64,000 nt of DNA from Clostridium sp. JN-9. GTDB taxonomy: Bacteria; Bacillota; Clostridia; Clostridiales; Clostridiaceae. Below the pieces are notes generated by a model. It worked only from the letters and a program-made list of their open reading frames with translations, searched no databases and had not been told where the DNA came from. The stretch is from positions 2,852,001 to 2,916,000 of the forward strand of contig NZ_CP035280.1 in NCBI RefSeq assembly GCF_004103695.1, in the 5' to 3' direction. A program made the position numbers and the translations under genes. Shown here in pieces: positions 1 to 9,400 of the stretch; position 1 is the first letter of the stretch, and each line of letters opens with the position of its first letter.

Positions 1-7
1 AACAAGG

Positions 8-36
8 TTGACATATATGAGTATTATTGATATAAA
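8..36 (+). promoter_or_regulatory. Sigma-A-type promoter of gap
   Basis: A TTGACA -35 box at 8-13 and a TATAAA -10 box at 31-36 are separated by exactly 17 bases. Transcription should begin near 43, giving an AT-rich leader of about 84 bases that includes the small palindrome TACATATTATATGTA at 61-75. The promoter is seen directly. Whether a repressor acts on the leader is unknown. Confidence 0.85.
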
Positions 37-126
37 TAATGTATCACATATATGAATAATTACATATTATATGTAGTATATATTATATATATTACTCATA
101 TTAATAAAAATACGGGGGGAAATCAC

Positions 127-1173
127 ATGTCTATTAAAGTAGCTATTAATGGGTTTGGAAGAATTGGGAGAACGGTGCTTAGAACTGCTCAAAACAGGCT
201 TGGAGAAAATGTAGAAATTGTTGCTATAAATGCCAGAGGTGATAGTAAGACTTTGGCACATCTTTTTAAATATGACTCATGTTATGGTAAATTTCAGGGA
301 GATGTTGAAGCCAAGGAAGATATGATTATTGTAAATGGCAAAAGCATAAAAGTGCTGAGAGAAAAAGATCCTGAAAATCTGCCATGGGAAGCTATGGATG
401 TTGATATAGTTGTGGAGTCTACAGGGGCTTTTAAAGATAAGAAAAGTCTAATGAAGCATATTAAAGCCGGGGCTAAAAAGGTTATATTAACTGCTCCAGG
501 GAAAGATGAAGATATAACTATAGTAATGGGTGTAAATGAAGAATGCTTAGACGTGGATAAACATGTTATAATATCTAATGCTTCCTGCACAACAAATTGC
601 CTGGCTCCTTTTGCAAAGGTATTGGATGATAAATTTGGAATAATAAAAGGCTTAATGACAACCATACATTCCTATACCAATGATCAGCGATTATTAGATA
701 AAAATCATAAAGATTTAAGAAGAGCAAGAGCTGCCGGCGAATCCATAATTCCTACCACCACCGGAGCTGCAAAAGCTGTGGGCAAAGTACTGCCAAATCT
801 TAATGGTAAGTTAAACGGTTTCTCAGTTAGAATACCTACGCCTACAGTATCTCTTACAGATTTAGTATGTGAGGTTTCCAAAAATGTTACAGTAAAGGAA
901 GTTAACAATGCATTTAAAGAAGCTGCCAATGGGTGCATGAAGGGAATTCTTGGTTACTCAGAAGAGCCCCTTGTTTCAATAGATTACAAAGGTGATGAGC
1001 GTTCCTCCATAGTAGACGGTCTTTCAACTATGGTAATGGAAGGCAATATGGTTAAGGTTGTTTCCTGGTATGACAATGAATGGGGTTATTCCTGCAGAAC
1101 AGTAGATCTTGTAAACTATACTGCTGCACAAATGGAAAAGCAATCAGAAAATAAAATGGGTTTGGCTGTTTAA
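127..1173 (+). CDS. gap: Glyceraldehyde-3-phosphate dehydrogenase, GapB-like
   Basis: Phosphorylating GAPDH of glycolysis/gluconeogenesis, cytosolic, 348 aa against about 335 usual; the excess is a short C-terminal tail. The N-terminal Rossmann motif NGFGRIGR, the catalytic cysteine in SNASCTTN (Cys154), the [10 protein letters not shown] segment and the [11 protein letters not shown] end are all present. The start is the ATG preceded by GGGGGGA six bases upstream; an in-frame ATG at 52 has no ribosome site. After the second beta strand the protein reads AINARGD where NAD-type enzymes usually have an IND aspartate. From memory this, with [16 protein letters not shown], resembles Bacillus GapB, the NADP-preferring gluconeogenic enzyme. 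It stands alone, not followed by pgk or tpi, and ends in a long hairpin. GAPDH identity is certain; the coenzyme preference is inferred. Confidence 0.96.
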   Translation: MSIKVAINGFGRIGRTVLRTAQNRLGENVEIVAINARGDSKTLAHLFKYDSCYGKFQGDVEAKEDMIIVNGKSIKVLREKDPENLPWEAMDVDIVVESTGAFKDKKSLMKHIKAGAKKVILTAPGKDEDITIVMGVNEECLDVDKHVIISNASCTTNCLAPFAKVLDDKFGIIKGLMTTIHSYTNDQRLLDKNHKDLRRARAAGESIIPTTTGAAKAVGKVLPNLNGKLNGFSVRIPTPTVSLTDLVCEVSKNVTVKEVNNAFKEAANGCMKGILGYSEEPLVSIDYKGDERSSIVDGLSTMVMEGNMVKVVSWYDNEWGYSCRTVDLVNYTAAQMEKQSENKMGLAV

Positions 1174-1177
1174 AGCA

Positions 1178-1220
1178 AATTTTAAAGGATATGGTCGTAT
1201 CGACTATATCCTTTAAAATT
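1178..1220 (+). terminator. Long hairpin after gap
   Basis: Two 20-base arms (1178-1197 and 1201-1220) pair around a three-base loop with a single G-T wobble. No T-run follows, since the next bases are CGGG, so it is not a classical intrinsic terminator on the plus strand; on the minus strand the exit is CAAATTTGC-like and also poor. It may still separate the convergent gap and rnz transcripts or stabilise the mRNA end. Confidence 0.6.
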
Positions 1221-1271
1221 CGGGTGCTGCCTGGTAGCATCTTACATATTCCGGGTGCTGCCTGGTAGCAT
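1221..1271. repeat. Two direct copies of a 20-bp repeat
   Basis: CGGGTGCTGCCTGGTAGCAT occurs at 1221-1240 and again at 1252-1271, a spacing of 31 bases. Its core GCTGCCTGGTAGC is nearly palindromic. It lies between gap and rnz and runs into the rnz coding end. It looks like a short interspersed palindromic repeat; no third copy was noticed in the window. Confidence 0.8.
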
Positions 1272-2183
1272 TCGACAAGTATCATCATTAAATGATAAAA
1301 TCTTAACAAGCCTGTCTCTACCTATTATAGTATTCTGAAAAATGTTTACAGCATTTATTTTGTACAGTTCAGGATCAGTCATGGCAGGACTAAAATGAGT
1401 AAGTAAAAGTTCATGAACATCACCTTCCAGAGCAAGTTTTGCTGCTTCACTAAATGTCATATGTTTATTTTTTTCAGCCTTTTCTATATCCGAATCATTG
1501 CCATAGGTACCTTCACATATAAATAAATCGCTGTGAAAAATAAACTGAGGTATTTTATCAGTGGGTCTTGTATCTGTAATAAAGCTGAGTTTTATACCCT
1601 TTCTTTCACTTCCAAGCACCATTTCAGGCTTATACTCTCTATTCTTATAATTAATATTTTCTCCCTTTTGAAGCCTGCTCCATAGAATCTTTGGTACCAT
1701 GTTTGAATTTGCCATTTCTACGTCAAATTTCGGCTTTCTTTTTATATAAAAGCTATATCCTATGCAGGGTGATGAATGGTCAAGCTCTATTGTAGATATT
1801 ATAATGTCATCTTCCTCCACGATGCGTTTTGGAGATTCAATTATATTAATTTCATAAGGTAAATATGGAACAATTACCCTAAGTCCCTTTATAATATTCT
1901 CAATACCTTCAGGTCCTATAATTGTAATTGGCTCTGTTCTTCCACTGTTGCCGATAGTTGCAAGCAACCCGGGAAGCCCAACAATATGATCACCATGGGC
2001 ATGGGTTATACATATTACATCAATAGATTTAAATCCCCAGCCAAGCATTTTCATTGACACCTGAGTTCCTTCACCGCAATCTATAAGAATCTTTTTACCT
2101 TTAAAATTAATAAGCAGAGAGGACAAAAACCTTTCAGGCATTGGCATACCTCCACCACAGCCAAGTAGAGCTATATCAACCAT
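1242..2183 (-). CDS. rnz: Ribonuclease Z (tRNA 3' endonuclease)
   Basis: Metallo-beta-lactamase-fold endonuclease that trims the 3' end of tRNA precursors lacking CCA, cytosolic, 313 aa, the size of short-form RNase Z. The zinc motif is THAHGDH (His61, His63, Asp65, His66), followed by [10 protein letters not shown]; a late LLTHFSPA supplies another metal histidine. The ATG start has AAAGGAGGT eight bases upstream. The last residues, MLPGSTR (305-311), are encoded by one copy of the 20-bp repeat, so the natural end has probably been replaced or extended. The transposase element lies immediately upstream of the ribosome site. Expression probably comes from the pyk side by read-through or from a promoter in the element; neither is proven. 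Confidence 0.93.
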   Translation of the reverse strand: MVDIALLGCGGGMPMPERFLSSLLINFKGKKILIDCGEGTQVSMKMLGWGFKSIDVICITHAHGDHIVGLPGLLATIGNSGRTEPITIIGPEGIENIIKGLRVIVPYLPYEINIIESPKRIVEEDDIIISTIELDHSSPCIGYSFYIKRKPKFDVEMANSNMVPKILWSRLQKGENINYKNREYKPEMVLGSERKGIKLSFITDTRPTDKIPQFIFHSDLFICEGTYGNDSDIEKAEKNKHMTFSEAAKLALEGDVHELLLTHFSPAMTDPELYKINAVNIFQNTIIGRDRLVKILSFNDDTCRMLPGSTRNM

Positions 2184-2332
2184 TAATATCGACCTCCTTT
2201 AGGGGACGGTTAATTTTTTATAATTATCTATTTATATTATAATATTAATTGTTTAAGCTGATTTTATTTTATTAATTTTTTGCTTTAAATCCTTATTTAG
2301 GATTGTACATAATAATTAAATGTATGCAAATA

Positions 2333-2367
2333 AAACCTTATATTAATATTTAAAAAAATTAAGGTTT
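2333..2367 (-). terminator. Hairpin after the transposase gene
   Basis: Read on the minus strand, AAACCTTA and TAAGGTTT (arms 2360-2367 and 2333-2340) enclose an AT-rich loop and are followed by TATTT. The stem is only 8 bp and the T-run is short, so this is a weak terminator at best. Confidence 0.4.
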
Positions 2368-2396
2368 ATAAAAATATAATTTAAATTGTTTTGATT

Positions 2397-3314
2397 TTAT
2401 TGAGATGCTTGCTGAATAATAAATTTGTTTACAATATCCTTATACCTATCCGCCGTTGATATTAATTCAACTCCAATAGAACAGAGCTTTGATACTCTTG
2501 ACTCAGTTATATTACCAAGGATTTCGCATATATGCTTCATTTTAAAATTACAGAGACTCCTCATTAATAATACTGCTAATGCCCTTGCAGACTTATTATT
2601 TCTGTTATTTTTAACATATAGCATAACTTTATTTATTCCTGTTTCTTCTGATATGAATTGTAATATTTTCTCAGGATTAAAGTTTCTTGCTAATATTTTT
2701 CTTTCGCTTCTATACTCAGTTTTTTCATCTTCAAATTCTATTTCCTTCTTTAATTTCTCTTTGTCACACATATATACAAGCTTGAGATAGTTTTCCCTTG
2801 CTTTATTTACATTTGGCCCCAACATTTGCATTATGTATGCTTCATCTAAGAGACCTATTTTATCTTTTTCAATACCTAAATATACACTTAAGCTTGAATA
2901 TTTATATTTTTCCGGGCATGTTTCATAACCCTTTATTTTCAGTGGATTATTGTGGATATAAGCTGATAAAGTGATTAAGTATCTGTCTGTGTCTACTATT
3001 TTACTCTTAAACCTATCCTGAAACACATGACCATGTCTATCATGAATTCGGTTGAATGTTATTGCATATTTAAAATTTAACCCATGCATTATTTTTGATA
3101 TGTCCGCCCCATTGGAATCTATTATAAAATGAGCATGGTTGCTCATCATACAATATGCATAAACCTTAAATCCATATATTATTTGGTAATTTTTCATCTG
3201 ATTCAAATATTTTTCCTTGTCATCATCATTCTTAAACAATGGGACTTCCGTTATACTTCTAACCATCACATGATATATTGCATCTTCAAATTTTATTCTT
3301 TCAGTTCTTGGCAA
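2397..3314 (-). CDS. Y1-family (IS200-like, REP-associated type) transposase
   Basis: HUH single-strand transposase of the Y1/TnpA-REP type, 305 aa. The HUH motif is NHAHF (His60, His62) and the probable nucleophile is Tyr119 in AYIHNNPLK. YHVMVRS and FQDRFKSK are other family signatures. The chosen start is the TTG at 3314, giving MPRTERIK, because GAGGTG lies six bases before it and family members usually begin MPR; an ATG 24 codons upstream lacks a ribosome site. Residues about 213-282 (ARALAVLLMRSLCNFKMKHI onward) resemble DnaA domain IV, a helix-turn-helix for double-stranded DNA, so the protein may combine a DnaA-like targeting domain with the nuclease. It is flanked by inverted GGGACGGTTAAT motifs. 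Family assignment is firm; the DnaA likeness comes from motif reading. Confidence 0.88.
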   Translation of the reverse strand: MPRTERIKFEDAIYHVMVRSITEVPLFKNDDDKEKYLNQMKNYQIIYGFKVYAYCMMSNHAHFIIDSNGADISKIMHGLNFKYAITFNRIHDRHGHVFQDRFKSKIVDTDRYLITLSAYIHNNPLKIKGYETCPEKYKYSSLSVYLGIEKDKIGLLDEAYIMQMLGPNVNKARENYLKLVYMCDKEKLKKEIEFEDEKTEYRSERKILARNFNPEKILQFISEETGINKVMLYVKNNRNNKSARALAVLLMRSLCNFKMKHICEILGNITESRVSKLCSIGVELISTADRYKDIVNKFIIQQASQ

Positions 3315-3432
3315 AAAAAGCACCTCACTTTTGTTAATTTCTACTATTTTAATAGTATTGACCTTAAGTGAGGTACCTATACCCATAGGTTCCAGAAACT
3401 AGTTAGTTATTAACCGTCCCTTAAACTTAAAA

Positions 3433-5187
3433 TTACATAATGTTTGCTCTTCCGTTGTAAACAATACCTCTTGACACATCCATGGTTACAAAAGATCCTG
3501 TCTTTAATATGTCTAATGCACCACCTGCACCGCATATTAATGGAATTTCATTTGAAATACATTCTATTGCCAGATGGGATGTTAATCCACCTTCCTCTGC
3601 AATAACTCCTGATACTCTGTTAAGTACAGATAGATAGTCCCTGTCTAAATTCTTTACTACAAGAATATCTCCATCCTCCAGGATTTCATCTGCTTCTTTT
3701 GCATTTTTAACAATTTTAACTGTTCCATATCCAGGGTTAACTCCTGCACCTCTTCCCTGAACAAGAATATCTCCAACTACATGAACTTTTAACATATTTG
3801 TTGTTCCGGAATAAGACACTGGTATTCCTGCAGCTATAACTACAAGGTCACCCTTTTTAACATAACCTGATTTTAAAGCAATATCCACTGACTTTTCAAT
3901 TAATTCATCAGTTGATTTCATTTTTGAAGTAACAATAGAATAAACTCCCCAGTTTAATGCTAACCTTCTAGCTACTACTTCACTAGTGGTAACTGCAATA
4001 ACCGGGCATTCTGAACGATACTTTGAAACCATTTTTGCAGTATAACCGCTTTGTGTTGCTGTAATAATTGCTGATGCATTAAGTTCTGAAGCTGTTGTAC
4101 ATGTTGCCACACTTATAGCATTGGCAACACTTAATACATGAGATTCTCTCTTTTTCTTCAAAATGGAAGCATAATTTAGCTTTGATTCTGCAGCCTGTGC
4201 TATCCTTGCCATAGTTTGTGCAGCTTCAACAGGCCATTTACCATTAGCTGACTCTCCGCTTAGCATTATAGCATCAGTCCCATCAAATATTGCATTTGCA
4301 ATATCTGAAGCTTCTGCTCTGGTTGGTCTAGGATTTCTTTCCATAGAATCAAGCATCTGCGTAGCTGTTACAACAAATTTGCCAGCTTTATTACATTTCT
4401 CTATTATTAATTTCTGTATTAATGGTACCTTCTCAATTGGAATTTCTGATCCCATATCACCTCTGGCAACCATTATACCATCAGAAAACTTTATTATTTC
4501 ATCAATATTGTCAACGCCCTCTTGGTTTTCGATTTTTGATATTATCTGTATATCATGTCCACCAAACTTCTCTAATAACTTTCTTATGGCGAGAACGTCA
4601 GAAGCCTTTCTTATGAAGGAAGCTGCAATATAGTCTACTCCCATGTCACATCCAAATTTTAAATCATCCACATCCTTATCTGTAAAAGATGGAAGATTTG
4701 TTTTTACATTTGGAACATTAACATTCTTCTTTGTACTTATAGCTCCGCTGTTTTTAACTTCACAAAGTATATCTGTTCCTTTTACTTCTTTAACCTGAAG
4801 CCCTACAAGTCCGTCTGCCATTAATATCATATCTCCAGGTTTAACATCATTATATAACCCTCTATAGCTAAGATTACATTTTGTTGCATCTCCCTCAACA
4901 TCTTCTCCGCAAACTATGGTGAAGTTAGTACCTTCAACCAGTTCAACCTTCTCAGGGAAATAGCCTGTTCTTATTTCAGGTCCTTTTGTATCAAGTATTA
5001 TTCCAATCTGCTTATTGTATTTTTTCCTTAGTTTTTTTACTAAGTTTATTCTTACAGCATGCTCTTCATGATCTCCATGTGAAAAATTATGTCTTGAACA
5101 ACTCATCCCTGCTTCAATAAGCTTAGATAAAACTTCCTCACTTTCACTGGCAGGACCTATTGTAAAAATCATTTTTGTTTTTTGCAT
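3433..5187 (-). CDS. pyk: Pyruvate kinase with C-terminal PEP-utiliser domain
   Basis: Converts phosphoenolpyruvate and ADP to pyruvate and ATP, the last step of glycolysis, cytosolic. At 584 aa it is the long Bacillus/Geobacillus-type enzyme, about 110 residues longer than E. coli PykF. The core carries DTKGPEIR, the signature IENQEG, VARGDMGSEIP (usually DLG.EIP) and TATQMLDSM (usually MLESM). The extra C-terminal domain contains GGLTSHLA with the swivelling-domain histidine at about 538. Start ATG with AAGGAGA eight bases upstream. It lies 63 bases after pfkA in the same direction, so pfkA-pyk is very likely one operon. No clear terminator separates it from the transposase element downstream. 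Confidence 0.97.
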   Translation of the reverse strand: MQKTKMIFTIGPASESEEVLSKLIEAGMSCSRHNFSHGDHEEHAVRINLVKKLRKKYNKQIGIILDTKGPEIRTGYFPEKVELVEGTNFTIVCGEDVEGDATKCNLSYRGLYNDVKPGDMILMADGLVGLQVKEVKGTDILCEVKNSGAISTKKNVNVPNVKTNLPSFTDKDVDDLKFGCDMGVDYIAASFIRKASDVLAIRKLLEKFGGHDIQIISKIENQEGVDNIDEIIKFSDGIMVARGDMGSEIPIEKVPLIQKLIIEKCNKAGKFVVTATQMLDSMERNPRPTRAEASDIANAIFDGTDAIMLSGESANGKWPVEAAQTMARIAQAAESKLNYASILKKKRESHVLSVANAISVATCTTASELNASAIITATQSGYTAKMVSKYRSECPVIAVTTSEVVARRLALNWGVYSIVTSKMKSTDELIEKSVDIALKSGYVKKGDLVVIAAGIPVSYSGTTNMLKVHVVGDILVQGRGAGVNPGYGTVKIVKNAKEADEILEDGDILVVKNLDRDYLSVLNRVSGVIAEEGGLTSHLAIECISNEIPLICGAGGALDILKTGSFVTMDVSRGIVYNGRANIM

Positions 5188-5250
5188 ACTTCTTTCTCCT
5201 TATATTTTATTTTTTCATTTTTAACCTTATTTATTAATTATATAATCAAA

Positions 5251-6210
5251 TTAGCGTGAAAGTACATTTGCAATATTATATAAATTTTCATCAAATCTTC
5301 TTGGTAAGCTTAGGGCCTCATCAATATCATCGTCTACAATCTGGCCATTCCTCATACCTACAACTCTTGAAGATTTTCCTTCAATAAGCAGTTCAACAGC
5401 TCTGTATCCTAATCTTGAAGCCAAAACTCTGTCAAAGCATGATGGACTTCCACCTCTTTGAATATGGCCAAGTATTGTTGCTCTTGTTTCTATTCCTGTT
5501 ATTTCCTCAACCTTTGTAGCTAGCTTGCCTGCGCCGCCAACACCTTCAGCAAGGATTATTAAGCTGTGCATTTTACCTCTCAGCTTTCCTTGAAGGATAG
5601 TTTTGCATAATTCATCTTCACTAAATTCTTTCTCTGGAACTATTATTTCTTCTGCACCTCCTGCTATGCCTGCATAGAGTGCTATATCGCCGCAATTTCT
5701 TCCCATTACCTCAACTATACTTACTCTTTCATGTGATGTTGATGTATCTCTCAATTTATTTATTGCATCCAAAACTGTGTTAATTGCAGTATCAAATCCA
5801 ATTGTGTAGTCAGTATAAGATAAATCATTATCTATTGTTCCTGGCAGTCCAATGGTAGCAATTCCAAGTTTTGATAGAAGCTGGGCTCCATGAAATGAAC
5901 CGTCCCCTCCAATTACAACCAATCCATCAATGCCAAAGGCTTTTAAAATGCTGGCTCCTCTTTTTCTGCCCTCTTCTGTTTTAAATTCCTCACATCTGGC
6001 AGTTCTTAATATTGTGCCGCCTCTTTGAATGATGTCAGAAACACTGTGTCTGTCCATTTCAAAAATTTCTCCATTAATAAGACCACTGTATCCCCTTTGA
6101 ATACCCATTACTTTAATGCCATTTTCAACGCCGGTTCTAACCACTGCTCTAATAGCAGCATTCATTCCTGGAGCGTCTCCGCCACTTGTTAATACAGCTA
6201 TTGTTTTCAT
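5251..6210 (-). CDS. pfkA: ATP-dependent 6-phosphofructokinase
   Basis: Phosphorylates fructose 6-phosphate with ATP, the committed step of glycolysis; 319 aa, the normal bacterial length. The ATP site [16 protein letters not shown], the catalytic GTIDNDL segment with its aspartate, [13 protein letters not shown] and [14 protein letters not shown] are all standard. ATG start with AGGAGGT upstream. It heads the pfkA-pyk operon and has its own upstream region containing two perfect palindromes, one a CggR-like GGGAC-N7-GTCCC element about 20 bases before the start. A minus-strand terminator isolates it from dnaE. Confidence 0.97.
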   Translation of the reverse strand: MKTIAVLTSGGDAPGMNAAIRAVVRTGVENGIKVMGIQRGYSGLINGEIFEMDRHSVSDIIQRGGTILRTARCEEFKTEEGRKRGASILKAFGIDGLVVIGGDGSFHGAQLLSKLGIATIGLPGTIDNDLSYTDYTIGFDTAINTVLDAINKLRDTSTSHERVSIVEVMGRNCGDIALYAGIAGGAEEIIVPEKEFSEDELCKTILQGKLRGKMHSLIILAEGVGGAGKLATKVEEITGIETRATILGHIQRGGSPSCFDRVLASRLGYRAVELLIEGKSSRVVGMRNGQIVDDDIDEALSLPRRFDENLYNIANVLSR

Positions 6211-6231
6211 AATATACCTCCTACGTCCATA

Positions 6232-6250
6232 TGGGACATATTATGTCCCA
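6232..6250. promoter_or_regulatory. Perfect 19-bp palindrome before pfkA, CggR-like operator
   Basis: TGGGACATA and TATGTCCCA flank a single T. The CggR operator of Bacillus has the form GGGAC-N7-GTCCC, and this matches it exactly. It lies between the probable -10 region and the pfkA ribosome site, where a repressor could act as a roadblock. The partly overlapping GTCCATATGGGAC at 6225-6237 adds a further half-site. The palindrome is directly visible; the regulator is inferred. Confidence 0.6.
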
Positions 6251-6292
6251 GCTACATTGTAGCATACTTGTTATCAATCTTTATTAATTATT

Positions 6293-6309
6293 ATAGCATA
6301 ATATGCTAT
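6293..6309. promoter_or_regulatory. Second palindrome in the pfkA promoter region
   Basis: ATAGCATA and TATGCTAT form 8-bp arms around one base. It overlaps the best promoter candidate on the minus strand (TTGAAG, 17 bases, TATGCT), so it could be an operator or simply part of an AT-rich promoter. Confidence 0.35.
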
Positions 6310-6370
6310 TTTTTTCACTTCAATATACGTTAATTTTATTAGATTCTATATAATTATTCAATGCTTTACG

Positions 6371-6413
6371 AAAAAAATAAAAAAATTAGAGAAGTTTACA
6401 ATCCTTCTCTAAT
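6371..6413 (-). terminator. Intrinsic terminator of dnaE
   Basis: On the minus strand ATTAGAGAAG pairs with CTTCTCTAAT (10 bp, 9-base loop) and is followed by a T-rich run (A-run 6371-6384 on the plus strand). It ends the dnaE transcript before the pfkA promoter. Confidence 0.85.
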
Positions 6414-6435
6414 ATTTTGCATTAAAGTACAAAAA

Positions 6436-9400
6436 TTATACTGTTTTGAAGTTTTGGTCACCAATTTTTTTTCTTAATTCGCTTAGTATATCAATGCTTC
6501 CATCAACCCAGAATTCCTTATCAATTAAATACTTTTTTCTCTCTTTTTTAGTACAGATATAAATTGGTATATCTCCTTTATACTCCCTTAATAACGGTTT
6601 TAGCTCCTCCAGGGTAATTCTAACCATCTTATTCTCTTCTACAAGTATATATATACTCTGAAAGTTGGATTTAATTAATGGACGTATTTCCTCACATAGT
6701 ATTTTGGGCTGTTCTTCCTCCCTTATACTTACTCTGCCTGTAATTAAAACTATTCCATCTTCAACTAGAAGTGATTTGTATCTTTCAAATACCTTAGGAA
6801 ATACAACAACCTCAATACTTGAATACAGATCCTCCACCACTATAAAAGCCATCATATCATTTTTCCTGGTTACTTTTTTGCTAACTGAAGATATTATACC
6901 GCCTATTATAACCTTACTTCCGTCCTTAATTCTGGAATTCAGCTCAGTATTTCCATCTTCTAAAGATTGCGTTGTAACCAGGTCTATTATGCTTGTAGAC
7001 ACAGCCCTTTTTAAAACATCCTCATATTCTTCAAGGGGGTGTCCTGAAATGTACAAACCTGTCATTTCTTTTTCCATAGATAATATATATTTTTTATCAA
7101 ATTCTTTTATTTCAGGATATTTAATTTCTATGCTGTTAAATTCAGCACTGTTGCCAAAATCCGTGAATAAATTTATTTGTCCTTTTATATTTTTTTTTCT
7201 GTCACTAGAAATTGAATCTAATACTTTTTCATAAACAGCAAGCATTCTTGAACGATAAACATTAAAACAGTCATAAGCTCCTGCTTTTATCAGACTTTCC
7301 ACAACTCTTTTATTTATACAGCTGATATCTATCTTATTGCAGAAATCAACCAGATCTTTGAACTTTCCTTTTTGCTGTCTTGACATTACTATACTGTCTA
7401 TAACATTTTTGCCTACATTTTTAACAGCAGCTAATCCAAACCTTATTTTGTCACGCTTAACAGTGAATTTAGCATAGCTTTCATTTATATCAGGAGGCAA
7501 TACCTGAATTCCGCACTCATTAGCAAATCTTATATAATATGCTACCTTTTCACTGTCACCCATTACACTGTTAAGCATAGCTGCTATAAACTCAGTGGGG
7601 TAGTAACACATTAAGTATGCGGTTTGAAAACCTATTACAGCATAAGCTGCTGCATGGGATTTGTTAAAAGCATAACTGGCAAAGTCCATCATCTGATCAA
7701 ATATTTTATTTGCGGCATCTTCGCTGATGCCGTTTCTTATACATCCTGGGACTGTAACTTCACCATTTTCATCTGTTATGCCATATATAAAATTATGTCT
7801 TTCTTCTTCCATAACATGATGTTTCTTTTTTGACATTGCACGCCTTACTAAATCGCTTCTTCCCATGGAATATCCAGCCAGGTCACGTACAATCTGCATT
7901 ACCTGTTCCTGGTAAACCATGCATCCGTAGGTAACTGAAAGAATAGGTTCCAGTTCAGGTGTAATGTATCGAATTTCCTCAGGATTATATTTGTTCTTAA
8001 CATACTTAGGTATTTCAGCCATAGGGCCTGGTCTGTAAAGGCTGATACCTGCTATAATATCCTCCAGGTTATCAGGCTTTAATTCTTTCATAAAGGATGT
8101 CATACCAGGTGACTCCAGCTGGAATACACCTACAGTTTTTCCCTCTCCAATCATTTTATATACATTTTTATCATCAAAGTCCAATTTATCTAAATCTATA
8201 GTTATGCCCTTATTTTCTTTTATAAATGCTACTGCATCCCTTAGTACCGTAAGTGTTCTTAGTCCAAGGAAATCCATTTTCAAAAGTCCAAGCTCTTCAA
8301 GGGTTCCCATGGTAAACTGAGTTACAATATTATCTTCATTCTTTTGAAGGGGCACATAATTTACCAGAGGCTTTGATGCAATTACAACTCCTGCTGCATG
8401 AGTAGATGTATGCCTTGGCAGACCCTCCAGTGATCTTGCCACATCAATTAAATCTTTAGTTCTTTCTTCATCATCATAGGCCTTTTTCAATTCAGGATTA
8501 ATCTCAAGTGCCTTGTCAATAGTTATGTTAAGCATAGTTGGTATCATTTTAGCTATTCTGTCAACTTCAGCATATGGATAACTCATAGCTCTTCCAACAT
8601 CCCTTATACATGCTCTTGCAGCCATAGTTCCAAATGTTATTATTTGTGATACATTGTCCTTACCATACTTTTGTACTACATAATCAATAACTTCCTGACG
8701 CCTTTCATAGCAAAAATCACTATCAATATCCGGCATGGACACACGTTCAGGATTTAAAAACCGCTCAAATATTAAATTGTATTTTATTGGATCTATCTTT
8801 GTAATTCCCAGTGTGTAAGCCACTATGGAGCCTGCTCCGGATCCTCTTCCAGGGCCAGTCATAATCCCATTGTCTTTTGCAAACTTTATAAAATCCCAGA
8901 CAATTAGGAAATAATCTACATAGCCCATTTGGTTAATAATATTTAATTCATATTCCAGCCTTTTTTTCAAATCATCAGTTACATCCGGGTACCTTTCCCT
9001 GATTCCCTTATAACACAAGCTCCTTAGATATTCATAAGGATCTGTGCCTTCAGGCAGGGGAAATTTAGGCAGCTTTGAAACATGAAACTCATAATCGAAA
9101 TTACACTGCTCAGCTATTTTAACTGTATTTTCAAGTGCCTCAGGTATGTATGAAAAAGTTTTATACATCTCCTCTGGTGATTTAAGATAAAATTCATCTG
9201 AAGGATATCTCATCCTGTCTTCATCATCTACTGTTTTTCCAGTTTGAATGCAAAGAAGAATATCATGTGCTTTGTAGTCTTCTTTTTTAATATAATGCAC
9301 ATCATTAGTTGCAACCAGCGGCACATCTATTTCCCTTGAAAGTTTTATAAGAAGTTCATTTACCTTCAGCTGCTCTTCTATTCCATGATATTGAAGCTCT

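Larger units (their letters stand above)
2202..3421 (-). mobile_element. REP-associated-type transposase element bounded by GGGGACGGTT
   Basis: GGGGACGGTT at 2202-2211 is matched in inverted orientation by AACCGTCCC at 3412-3420, and the match extends to GGGACGGTTAAT. Between them lies a single Y1-type transposase gene on the minus strand and AT-rich non-coding DNA. The element sits between pyk and rnz. IS200/REP-type transposases normally act on hairpin ends rather than long terminal repeats, so the outer motif may be a recognition sequence. The element limits are inferred. Confidence 0.65.

Noticed and set aside
52-126. Longer start for gap
   Set aside because: The ATG at 52 has no ribosome site and adds a 25-residue extension absent from GAPDH; the ATG at 127 follows GGGGGGA.
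1178-1220. Classical rho-independent terminator after gap
   Set aside because: The stem is excellent but no T-run follows on either strand, so it is listed only as a hairpin with moderate confidence.
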